A DNA stretch of 64,000 nt from Sphaerisporangium aureirubrum (lineage in GTDB: Bacteria > Actinomycetota > Actinomycetes > Streptosporangiales > Streptosporangiaceae), in assembly GCF_042658925.1 (NCBI RefSeq), contig NZ_JBHSRF010000045.1:1-64000 (forward strand), read 5' to 3'. The notes below the pieces were generated by a model that was not told where the DNA came from, made no database searches, and saw only the letters and a list, made by a program, of their open reading frames with translations. Made by a program: the position numbers and the translations under genes. Below are positions 53,204 to 60,164 of the stretch, piece after piece (position 1 is the first letter of the stretch; each line of letters begins with the position of its first letter).

Positions 53204-54214
53204 GTGAAGGTGGATTTCGACTACACCATGGCGATCGGGTCGTTTCTGGTGGCGATCGTCGTCGGACTCACCGGCATGGGCGGGGGCGCGCTGATGACGC
53301 CCATGCTCGTCACCTTCTTCGGCGTGCCGCCGCTCGCCGCGGTGTCCAGCGACCTGGTCGCCGCCGCCGTCATGAAGCCCGTCGGCGGGGCGGTGCACCT
53401 GCGGCGCGGCACCGTGGACATGCGGCTGGTCGGGTGGCTGTGCGCGGGCTCCGTCCCGGCGGCCTTCGCCGGCGTGCTGTTCGCCCGGGCGCTCGGCGAG
53501 GGCGAGGGCGTGCAGGCCGTCATCCGCGTCGCCCTCGGCGTCGCGCTGCTGATCGCGGCGGCCGGGCTGGCCGTACGCGGCTACCTGGCGCTGCGCGACC
53601 GGGCCGAGAGCCGCACCCCGGCGACCGGGCGGCGCACCGCCGAGCGCGGCGAGCCCGCCGCCACCCGGATGCCCACCGTCGCCGTCCGGCCGGCGCCCAC
53701 CTTGCTGGTCGGGGCGGTCGGCGGACTGGTGGTCGGCATGACCTCCGTCGGGTCCGGCTCGCTCATCATCGTGGCCCTGCTCGGCCTCTATCCCGCGCTC
53801 AAGGCCAACCAGCTCGTCGGCACCGACCTGGTTCAGGCGGTCCCGCTGGTGATGTCGGCGGCGCTCGGCCACCTGCTGTTCGGCGACTTCCAGCTCACCG
53901 TCACCGTCGCGCTGCTGGCCGGGTCCATCCCCGGCGTGTACCTCGGCTCGCGCATCTCCTCCCGCGCGCCGGGCGGGCTGATCCGCCGGATCCTCGCCTT
54001 CGTCCTGCTCGCCTCGGCGCTGAAGATGTTCGGGGCGGGCAACGCCGCCACCGTGTGGATCCTACTCGCGGTGCTGCTCGCCGCGCCGGTCTTCTGGGCG
54101 CTGCTGCGCAGGCGGCACGGCCTCACGCCCCTGCCGTGGACATGGGCGTGGCCCGGCTCCCGAGGTGGGCGCCGGGCCAAGGACGATCATCCGGTCACCG
54201 AGCGGCGCGACTGA
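53204..54214 (+). CDS. TauE/SafE-family anion exporter
   Basis: A 336-residue membrane protein with about eight helices in two halves. Each half starts with a GLTGMGGGALMTPML- or GMTSVGSGSLIIVALLG-type motif, the TauE/SafE repeat. A cytoplasmic loop of about 50 charged residues separates the halves. It probably moves sulfite, sulfonates or another organic anion out of the cell. Two GTG codons (53204, 53210) compete as starts; neither has a strong ribosome site. It is convergent with the CBM2 gene, with stops three bases apart. Confidence 0.9.
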   Translation: MKVDFDYTMAIGSFLVAIVVGLTGMGGGALMTPMLVTFFGVPPLAAVSSDLVAAAVMKPVGGAVHLRRGTVDMRLVGWLCAGSVPAAFAGVLFARALGEGEGVQAVIRVALGVALLIAAAGLAVRGYLALRDRAESRTPATGRRTAERGEPAATRMPTVAVRPAPTLLVGAVGGLVVGMTSVGSGSLIIVALLGLYPALKANQLVGTDLVQAVPLVMSAALGHLLFGDFQLTVTVALLAGSIPGVYLGSRISSRAPGGLIRRILAFVLLASALKMFGAGNAATVWILLAVLLAAPVFWALLRRRHGLTPLPWTWAWPGSRGGRRAKDDHPVTERRD

Positions 54215-54217
54215 CCG

Positions 54218-55087
54218 TCACAGGTAGATCGCACGGCAGGGCGCGCCGTTGAGGGTGAAGTCGGTGGGCGGGTTGTTGACGCCGCTGTAGCTGCCGTTGA
54301 AGCCGAGCTGGAAGGTCTGGCCGGGGCCGATCACCGACCAGCTCGGGCCGTTGACGGTCACCCACTGCCCGCTCTGGGTCATCGTGGTGTTCCAGATCTG
54401 GGTGATCCGCTGGTTACCCGGGAAATGGAACCGCAGCTGCCAGGGGCCGAAGGACCGGTTGGTGGTGATGTTCTTGATCCGCAGCGTCGTCGAGAAGCCG
54501 GTGCCCCACTCGGCGTCCGAGTGGGTGACCTCGCACGGGTAGGGGACCGGGTCGCCCGTCGGCGTGGGACTGGCCGTGGGCGTGGGGGTGGGGGTGGGCG
54601 GCACGGGGTCGCCCGTCGGGGTGCGCGTCGGAGTGGGCGCCGGCAGGCCCTGCTGGGCGCGGGCCGTGTACAGGTCGGAGCGGGGGCCGACGTTGCCCGC
54701 GAGGTCCCTCGCCACGATGTAGAAGGTGTAGAACTGGTTGGGCACCAGGCCGGTCGCGGCGAAGTACGGCCGCCTCGGGTCGACCGTGGGCACGGTGACG
54801 GTGCCGATGCGGTTGAAGACCGAGCCCTGCTGCATGTAGATGTCGTAGGCCGCGACGCCGACGTTGTCGGTGCCGGGGGTCCAGCACATCGGGACCGCGC
54901 CGGTGAAGTCCGCGACGCACTCCCAGATGCCGGTCACCTTGGCCGGCGGCTGGACGTCGTTCGCCGCCACATGGGCGGGCCGCTCCGGGATCGCCGCCTG
55001 GGCGGGGGCCGAGCCGAGGAGCCCGCCGAGGAACGCGGCGAGCAGCGCGACCGTACTGGTGACGGCGCGGTGTCGAGTGAACCGCAT
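54218..55087 (-). CDS. Secreted FN3-CBM2 protein with no catalytic domain
   Basis: A 289-residue exported protein: signal peptide ending SAPAQAA, an FN3-like module (about 45-145: VTGIWECVADFTGAVPMCW to FYIVARDLAGNVGPRSDLY), a Pro/Thr linker (TPTRTPTGDPVPPTPTPTPT), and a C-terminal family-2 carbohydrate-binding module (CEVTHSDAEWGTGFSTTLRI, FGPWQLRFHFPGNQRI, Trp residues for the cellulose/chitin face). It has no glycosidase domain, so it probably binds polysaccharide only, or serves as an auxiliary protein. Confidence 0.92.
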   Translation of the reverse strand: MRFTRHRAVTSTVALLAAFLGGLLGSAPAQAAIPERPAHVAANDVQPPAKVTGIWECVADFTGAVPMCWTPGTDNVGVAAYDIYMQQGSVFNRIGTVTVPTVDPRRPYFAATGLVPNQFYTFYIVARDLAGNVGPRSDLYTARAQQGLPAPTPTRTPTGDPVPPTPTPTPTASPTPTGDPVPYPCEVTHSDAEWGTGFSTTLRIKNITTNRSFGPWQLRFHFPGNQRITQIWNTTMTQSGQWVTVNGPSWSVIGPGQTFQLGFNGSYSGVNNPPTDFTLNGAPCRAIYL

Positions 55088-55586
55088 GACTCACCTTTCT
55101 CGGCCGGATCTGGCACCGGCCACGAGCGCCGCACTCCCGTCGACGCGGACGCGACGGGACCGGGGACCCAGGGATGGAAGGCGATCGTCGGCCCGGCCAC
55201 CGGGGGTGTCAACGGCCGCCCCCCGCCGCCCGGCCGGGGCACGGCGCCCCCCGCAGGTCGGCCACACGCCCCGTGAGCAGCGGCCACGGGCCGCGCTGAA
55301 ATTTACAACCCCCCACAACGGCACCCCGGGCGCCGCGGAAACCCTCCGGAGCGCCGAGCACGGGCACCGCCCGCCGGGCGACCCAGGGTCGGCGGCGCCG
55401 GAGGCTCGGGAGGTGTCCGGAAGATCCAGGGAGGCAGAGGCCGGAGGCCCGGGAGGCGTCCGGAAGATCCGGGGAGGCAGGGGGCGGAGTCCCGGGAAGC
55501 GGGCGGAAACACCGGGGGCCGGGGACCGCAGGAACGGGAGGGCCGGAGAGCCAGAGCCGGAGAGCGGGAGCCGGGAGCCGGGAGTG

Positions 55587-55730
55587 GGGCCGGGAGCGGG
55601 GCCGGGAGCGGGGCCGGGAGCGGGGCCAGGAGCGGGGCCAGGAGCGGGGCCAGGAGCGGGGCCAGGAGCGGGGCCGGGAGCGGGGCCGGGAGCGGGGCCG
55701 GGAGCGGGGCCGGGAGCGGGGCCGGGAGCG
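55587..55730. repeat. 12 x 12-bp minisatellite
   Basis: Twelve perfect-length copies of GGGGCCGGGAGC. Copies 4-7 (55623-55670) share one change, GGGGCCAGGAGC, so that variant block spread by unit duplication. The array could form G-rich secondary structure. It codes only for Pro-Ala-Pro-Gly-type or Gly-Ala-Gly-Pro strings and is not likely to be translated. Confidence 0.9.
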
Positions 55731-55760
55731 GGGAGCCGGAGGAGACGTGAGCCCCCCGGG

Positions 55761-55791
55761 GAGGACCCACGGCACGGGGCCGTGGGTCCTC
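55761..55791 (-). terminator. Terminator hairpin after AraC-family gene
   Basis: A 13-bp perfect stem (GAGGACCCACGGC and complement) with a 5-base loop, located 76 bases past the stop of the AraC-family regulator at 55867. It has no T-run, as is common here. Confidence 0.6.
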
Positions 55792-55866
55792 TGAGGGTCC
55801 GCCGACCCTCGGGCCTCGCGGCGGGTGGGCCCGGGTGTCCGGTAGGCCCGGTCCGCCGCGAGGAGA

Positions 55867-56871
55867 TCAACCGGCCGCGGGCTCGCGGTTGCGGCGGCGG
55901 TAGGCGGCGGGGGGCTCGCCGAAGGTCGTGCGGAAGATCCGGTTGAAGTGGGAGTCGCTCGGGAATCCCCAGCGGGCCGCCACGGCGCGGATCGGCATGG
56001 CGTCCATCAGGGGGTCGGCCAGGTCGCGGCGGCATCTTTCGAGCCGCCGTCTGCGGATCCAGCCGCACACGGTGAGGCCCTGCGACTGGAACAGCTTGTG
56101 CAGGTGCCGCAGGGAGACGTGATGGGCGGCGGCCACCAGGGCGGGCGAGAGGGCGGCGTCGTCCAGCCGCTCCTCGATGAACGCCTGCATGCGCAGGATC
56201 AGCACCTGGTCGGGGTCGCGCAGCGCCGGGGCCGCCTCGACCTCCAGCTCGTGCGCGAGCAGGGCGGTGACCAGGTCGAGCAGGATGCCCGACACCCGGA
56301 CCAGGTCGGCGGGCGTGGGCCGGTCGAACCGCGAGGCGAGCTGCCAGAGCATCGTGCGCAGCAGCGCCCCCACCCCCCGCCGTCCCGGTATCCGGACGGC
56401 CAGCAGACGCTCGACCGAGGAGGACGGCAACCCGAGGACGTCGTGCGGGAACTGCAGGATCAGCCCGTCGCTCACGTTCCGCCCGCGGCCCCCGGTGCGG
56501 CGGCGCGGAGGCGAGACCCAGGCGTGGAAGGGACGCGAGGTGTCGTACAGCAGCAGGTCGGTCGGTGCCAGGGCGGCCTCTCGGTGCAGTTGCCGGATCC
56601 CGGACCGGCCGCGGACGGTCAGTGACAGTTGGTACAGGCCCGGGTCGGACCTGCGGATCATGCTGGCGCTGCGCCGCGCCTCGAACGGGGCGCACCGCAC
56701 CCGCGACAGGCGGGCCACCCCCAGATCGACCATGCTCATCTCCGCCCAGAAATCGGACGCCTGCTCGCTGACGGCGTCCACCGAGACCACCGACCGCGCG
56801 ACTGCCTCCCACCAGAAGTCGAACCGTTCCCTAACGGGCACCTCGTCGAGCCGCACCATGGAAGTGTCCAA
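55867..56871 (-). CDS. AraC-family regulator with AraC_binding_2-like N terminus
   Basis: A 334-residue regulator. The N-terminal domain (ERFDFWWEAVARSVVSVDA to LLYDTSRPFHAWVSPP) is the AraC_binding_2-like sensor. The C-terminal double helix-turn-helix is LSPALVAAAHHVSLRHLHKLFQSQGLTVCGWIRRRRL and IRAVAARWGFPSDSHFNRIFRTTFGEPPAAYRR. The start is a TTG with GAGAGG just upstream; an ATG follows at 56859. It diverges from the ArsR-like gene next to the candidate peptide cluster and could control it. Confidence 0.88.
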   Translation of the reverse strand: MDTSMVRLDEVPVRERFDFWWEAVARSVVSVDAVSEQASDFWAEMSMVDLGVARLSRVRCAPFEARRSASMIRRSDPGLYQLSLTVRGRSGIRQLHREAALAPTDLLLYDTSRPFHAWVSPPRRRTGGRGRNVSDGLILQFPHDVLGLPSSSVERLLAVRIPGRRGVGALLRTMLWQLASRFDRPTPADLVRVSGILLDLVTALLAHELEVEAAPALRDPDQVLILRMQAFIEERLDDAALSPALVAAAHHVSLRHLHKLFQSQGLTVCGWIRRRRLERCRRDLADPLMDAMPIRAVAARWGFPSDSHFNRIFRTTFGEPPAAYRRRNREPAAG

Positions 56872-57268
56872 CAATGCCCTCTCCTGCGTCGAACGAACCG
56901 GGAGAAGGCGGCCGTGGCGCGGACCCCCGTTCCGCACCACGGCCCCCTGACATCGCGTCAATCGCTTTGTCCGGCCACCACGGAGAATCCACTGAGCCGC
57001 CCCCGAACTTTTCCATGGTCCAGCGTGCGCGGCCCGCGCGGCACCTCTATTCCGCCTGCGCGGAAACCTCCAGGTGGAACCAGGAAAGCCTGTGCGCCTC
57101 CGAAGTGCCGCCGCGCGCGTTTTGGAACGTGTCAATGACGAGCGAACTGAGAAATCCCGAATCGTCACCTGATGTCACGCGATTTCGTGCCCACTACGCC
57201 AGAATGAACGTAGGGGCAACTTCGCGTCGATCTCTAGACACTCGCAGCGACATCTCCACGGGGGAACG
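56872..57268. other. Divergent regulatory region
   Basis: A 397-base region between the AraC-family gene (minus) and the ArsR-like gene (plus). It has no gene. The last 130 bases before 57269 are lower in GC than most of the window and probably hold promoters for the plus-strand regulator. GGGGGAA directly before 57269 is its ribosome site. Confidence 0.5.
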
Positions 57269-58273
57269 ATGGGGACACTGCGCATTCACTTCACCGCCGA
57301 CGACCTGGCGCGCACCACAGTCGCCGCGGCGCCGGACCCGCTGTGGGAGGTGCTGCTCAGCCGCTTCCGGCTCAGGGAGAGCGGCGCTCAGCCCTTGTTC
57401 CGGCCCTGGCTCGGCCAGTTGCGCGCGCACCCGGGGCGGCTCGGCCGGATACGGCCCGGTGCGCGGCTGCTGGACGTGCTTGTGCCCCCCGGCCCGTACT
57501 TCCCCGACTTCCTCACCCCGCCCGAGGCGGAGAGCGGGCTGAACGACGGCCTTGAGGCGCTGCTGTCCACCCCCCGGCGCCGGCTGCGGCACGAGCTACG
57601 GCTGCTCGCCCGGCACCACACCCTTCCCGGGTGGGTGCGGCCGATCGCCGAGGGCGACGTCAAGCTGCTCACCGGGATGGCGGACGCCCTGCGCGACTAC
57701 CACGAGGCGGCCATCGCGCCGTACCACGCCCTCATCCAGGGCGCCGTCGCCGCCGACCGGGCGCAGCGGGCCCGGGACCTGCTGGGCGGCGGGGTGGAGG
57801 GGCTGCTGGAAGGGCTGCGGCCACTGATGCGCTGGAATCCCCCCGTGCTCGAGGTCAACTACGACGTCGACAGGGACATGTGGCTGAACGGGCGCGGCCT
57901 GCGGCTGGTGCCGTCGTACTTCTGCCAGCGGGTGCCGGTGTCGCTGGTCGACCCCGTGCTGCCGCCAGTGCTGATCTACCCCATCGAACGGCGGCACCGC
58001 TGGGCACCCGCCGCGGCCGACCCGCGCGGCCTGGCCGCCCTGCTCGGCCGCACCCGGGCCGCCGTGCTGGACGCCCTCGGGGACGGCGCCACCACGACCG
58101 AGCTGGCGCGCCGCCTGCACACCTCCCCCGCCTCGATCAGCCGCCACACCTCGGTCCTGCGCGAGGCCGGGCTCATCACCACCCACCGCGACGGCACGGC
58201 CGTCCTGCACGCCGTCTCCCCTCTCGGCGTCGCCCTGCTGGAGGGCCGCCTGTCGGCGCCGCTGCCCGGCTGA
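57269..58273 (+). CDS. ArsR-type winged-helix regulator with large N-terminal domain (DUF5937-like)
   Basis: A 334-residue protein. The first 250 residues (RIHFTADDLARTTVAAAPDPLWEVLLS, then LEGLRPLMRWNPPVLEVNYDVDRDMWLNGRGLRLVPSYFC) match the DUF5937-type helical sensor. The C-terminal 75 residues are an ArsR winged helix (LARRLHTSPASISRHTSVLREAGLITTHRDG). Metal-binding cysteines are not conserved, so it is probably not a metal sensor. It is the nearest regulator upstream of the two small peptide genes, 175 bases away. Confidence 0.9.
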   Translation: MGTLRIHFTADDLARTTVAAAPDPLWEVLLSRFRLRESGAQPLFRPWLGQLRAHPGRLGRIRPGARLLDVLVPPGPYFPDFLTPPEAESGLNDGLEALLSTPRRRLRHELRLLARHHTLPGWVRPIAEGDVKLLTGMADALRDYHEAAIAPYHALIQGAVAADRAQRARDLLGGGVEGLLEGLRPLMRWNPPVLEVNYDVDRDMWLNGRGLRLVPSYFCQRVPVSLVDPVLPPVLIYPIERRHRWAPAAADPRGLAALLGRTRAAVLDALGDGATTTELARRLHTSPASISRHTSVLREAGLITTHRDGTAVLHAVSPLGVALLEGRLSAPLPG

Positions 58274-58448
58274 GCGGCGGCTGTCGCCGGGGGTAGCGCA
58301 TCGTGCACGCAGAGATAAGAACCACGCGCCCGCGGGCAATGCGGGGACGGCGATTCCTGCCATCGTCGAAAACACGCGGCGCCGCGTTCCGTCCGGTCCG
58401 GCACAGCGGCGCCGCGGTCGCGCCGGACATAGGGGAAAGGGAGCCGGG

Positions 58449-58520
58449 ATGGCCATCAGGATCGAGATTCGCATGCTGGACAAGAAGGAAACCACGAGCG
58501 CCTGCGCAAGCAGCAGCTGA
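58449..58520 (+). CDS. Candidate RiPP precursor peptide 1 (23 residues)
   Basis: A 23-residue peptide. It starts MAIRIEIR, continues MLDKKETT, and ends SACASSS. AGGGAG lies 5 bases before the ATG. It aligns without gaps to peptide 2 (58704) at Met1, the IR pair, LDKKETT and CA, while the last residues differ. The conserved first 16 residues fit a leader, and the Cys/Ser-rich tail a core. It is followed by an RRE-bearing ThiF-like enzyme and an M50 protease. A peptide this short is likely to be missed by gene finders. It is not known whether it is made. Confidence 0.75.
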   Translation: MAIRIEIRMLDKKETTSACASSS

Positions 58521-58703
58521 CCCGAGGATCGTCCGAAAACGTCCCATCCGGGGGTTTTCGGCCAGCAGCGCCGCATCGTGTGGGAAAAGAGAAGAATCAC
58601 GCCCGACGGGATGGTTATTCCTACGCATCGTCGGAATTGGGCGGCCCCGTTCCTCGCGGCTAGGGCGCGTCGCCGCGTTTAGTTGTCAAGGAAGGAAAGC
58701 GCC

Positions 58704-58778
58704 ATGAGCGTGAAAATCGTGATCCGTCCGCTGGACAAGAAGGAGACCACCGGCAACTGCGCCGGTCTCTACAACTGA
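58704..58778 (+). CDS. Candidate RiPP precursor peptide 2 (24 residues)
   Basis: A 24-residue peptide: MSVKIVIR, PLDKKETT, then GNCAGLYN ending in Asn. AAGGAAAG lies 4 bases before the ATG. It shares LDKKETT and Cys-Ala with peptide 1, while its tail differs. Two peptides with one constant and one variable part are the usual picture of precursor genes. The gene ends 106 bases before the ThiF-like gene, with two hairpins between. C-terminal Asn recalls microcin C7 precursors, whose ThiF-type MccB acts on it, but peptide 1 does not end in Asn. Confidence 0.78.
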   Translation: MSVKIVIRPLDKKETTGNCAGLYN

Positions 58779-58788
58779 CCACCCGACA

Positions 58789-58819
58789 GGCACGGTGAGC
58801 GCGGCGGCGACACCGTGCC
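58789..58819 (+). promoter_or_regulatory. First intergenic hairpin after peptide 2
   Basis: GGCACGGTG pairs with CACCGTGCC (9 bp, 13-base loop), 10 bases after the peptide stop. It stands directly before the larger hairpin and could protect the peptide mRNA from decay or add to termination. Confidence 0.55.
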
Positions 58820-58822
58820 ACC

Positions 58823-58857
58823 GCCGCGGGCGCCCCGTCCTCTGGGGCGCCCGCGGC
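58823..58857 (+). terminator. 14-bp stem attenuator/terminator between precursors and ThiF gene
   Basis: GCCGCGGGCGCCCC is followed by a 7-base loop and its exact complement. It sits between the peptide genes and the enzyme operon. Partial termination here would give many more peptide than enzyme transcripts, a frequent arrangement in RiPP operons. Confidence 0.7.
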
Positions 58858-58883
58858 CCATCACCGACGGCGGAGGGGGACCG

Positions 58884-58997
58884 ATGACCATGGCGCGCCG
58901 GGAGACGATCGCGGAGGACGGGACCGCCGGTGGGGGGCCGATGAACGTGGCGCGCCAGGAGGCGGCCCCGGAGGACGGGACGGCCGGTGAGGCACCG
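58884..58997 (+). repeat. 57-bp tandem duplication at the ThiF gene start
   Basis: 58884-58940 and 58941-58997 are two diverged copies, both beginning ATG and both containing GTGGCGCGCC/ATGGCGCGCC-type and GAGGACGGGAC blocks. The copy boundary falls on the second ATG, so the original start context was duplicated in frame. Confidence 0.75.
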
Positions 58998-60164
58998 CAG
59001 CGCCCGCGGATCAAACCCGAGCACCGCGCGTACCGGACCACCGAGGGGAACGTCCGGATCGGCGGCGTGGTCTACGGCATCGGGGCCGAGATCGCCGACC
59101 CCGGCGGCTGGGTCTGGACCCTCGCCGAGGCCATGGACGGCACCCGCTCCCCCGCGGAGATCCGCGCGGAGGTCGTCCGCGCCCACCCCGAGCTCCCCGA
59201 GCACGCCGTCCGCCAGGCCATGGCCGACCTCCAGGCGGCCGGATACGTGGACGACGCCGCGCCCGCCGCCTCTCCGGAACCGTCCGCCCGGGAACGCTCC
59301 CGGTACGACCGCGGCGTCGCGTTGCTCCGCTGGATGGACCGCACCCCCCGCACCGACCCCTGGCAGGCGCAGGACCTGCTGCGCCGCGCCCGGGTCCTGC
59401 TGGTGGGCATCGGCGGCACCGGCGGCTTCGCGGCCCAGTCCCTGGTCGCCTCGGGTGTCGGCCACCTCCACTGCGTGGACCCCGACGTGGTGGAACTCTC
59501 CAACCTCAACCGCCAGCCCCTGTTCCGCGAACCCGACCTCGGCCGCCCCAAGACCGACGCCGCCCTGTCCTCCCTGCGCTCCCTGAACTCCGACGTCACC
59601 GTCACCGCCGCCCGCCACACCGTCCGCTCCCCCGCCTGCTTCCACGCCCTGCTCACCACGCCGCCCGCCGGCACCGCCCCGCCGGGCGTCCGGGATCTGC
59701 CGGTGTACGACCTGCTCGTGCTGGCGGCGGACCGCCCCGCGGAGATCCGCGCGTGGGCCAACGAGGTGTGCCTGGAGCTCGGCGTCCCCTGGGTGGACGG
59801 GGGGTACCAGGGCCCGCTCGTCAGCGCCGGGGTGCACGTGCCCGGCCGGGGCGCCTGCTGGGAGTGCCTGCGGGCCGGCGAGGCGGAGCGCCGGGAGACC
59901 GGGCAGGCGGACGGCGACGCGGGAGCGCCGATTCCGACGTCGAGCCCCGCCGGCGCCGTCACGGCGGGAATGTCCGGCCTGCTGCTCGCCCACGCGGCAC
60001 TGGCCCTGCTCACGGGGGTCCCACCCATGGAGCCGGGCTTCAGGTTCGGCCTCAACCTGATGCTCCCGGGGGACCCGGTGCTGGAACGTCATCCCCGCCG
60101 TCCGGACTGCCCGGCCTGCGGCGACACGCGCCCCACCGGGGTGCCGTCCGGCGGCGCGTCGTGA
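58884..60164 (+). CDS. E1/ThiF-like enzyme with N-terminal RRE-like domain
   Basis: A 426-residue protein. Residues 45-125 look like a PqqD/RRE-type peptide-recognition domain (IADPGGWVWTLAEAMDGTRS, VRQAMADLQAAGYVDD). The ThiF core follows: GIGGTGG at 175-181 (ATP loop), Asp199, NLNRQ at 207-211 and Lys223. CWEC and CPAC later form a zinc ribbon. E1-like proteins adenylate a C-terminal carboxylate. The first 38 residues are a tandem 19-residue duplication, so a second ATG at 58941 could start a shorter form. GGAGGGGGA precedes the ATG at 58884. Its stop overlaps the M50 gene by GTGA. Confidence 0.88.
   Translation: MTMARRETIAEDGTAGGGPMNVARQEAAPEDGTAGEAPQRPRIKPEHRAYRTTEGNVRIGGVVYGIGAEIADPGGWVWTLAEAMDGTRSPAEIRAEVVRAHPELPEHAVRQAMADLQAAGYVDDAAPAASPEPSARERSRYDRGVALLRWMDRTPRTDPWQAQDLLRRARVLLVGIGGTGGFAAQSLVASGVGHLHCVDPDVVELSNLNRQPLFREPDLGRPKTDAALSSLRSLNSDVTVTAARHTVRSPACFHALLTTPPAGTAPPGVRDLPVYDLLVLAADRPAEIRAWANEVCLELGVPWVDGGYQGPLVSAGVHVPGRGACWECLRAGEAERRETGQADGDAGAPIPTSSPAGAVTAGMSGLLLAHAALALLTGVPPMEPGFRFGLNLMLPGDPVLERHPRRPDCPACGDTRPTGVPSGGAS

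Larger units (their letters stand above)
55088..55866. other. Low-complexity GC-rich intergenic region
   Basis: A 779-base stretch between two minus-strand genes. It holds a 12-base tandem repeat (55587-55730), preceded by degenerate copies from about 55430, and a 13-bp hairpin at 55761-55791. Repeats such as GGAGGC and CCGGGAG keep all frames open, so long open frames here are not evidence of genes. The promoter of the CBM2 gene must lie near 55090-55160. Confidence 0.6.
58298..58778 (+). repeat. Tandem duplication of peptide gene and its leader region
   Basis: Two degenerate copies: first from GCATCGTG at 58298, second from GCATCGTG at 58573. In order both contain an AAGAAYCACGC block (58317, 58592), ATTCCT (58353, 58617), CATCGTCG (58361, 58626) and then a small peptide gene (58449, 58704). 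Spacing differs by about 20 bases. The duplicated part thus includes the probable promoter and leader, not only the coding bases. Confidence 0.75.

Noticed and set aside
54864..55946. A plus-strand open frame rich in Gly-Ala-Gly-Pro repeats
   Set aside because: It is produced by the 12-bp minisatellite and runs antisense to the CBM2 and AraC-family genes. No start context or conserved part supports it.
58884..60164. Microcin C7-type (MccB-like) assignment for the ThiF gene
   Set aside because: Peptide 2 ends in Asn as MccA does, but peptide 1 ends in Ser, both are much longer than MccA, and the operon lacks the C7 partner genes. The link stays a hint only.
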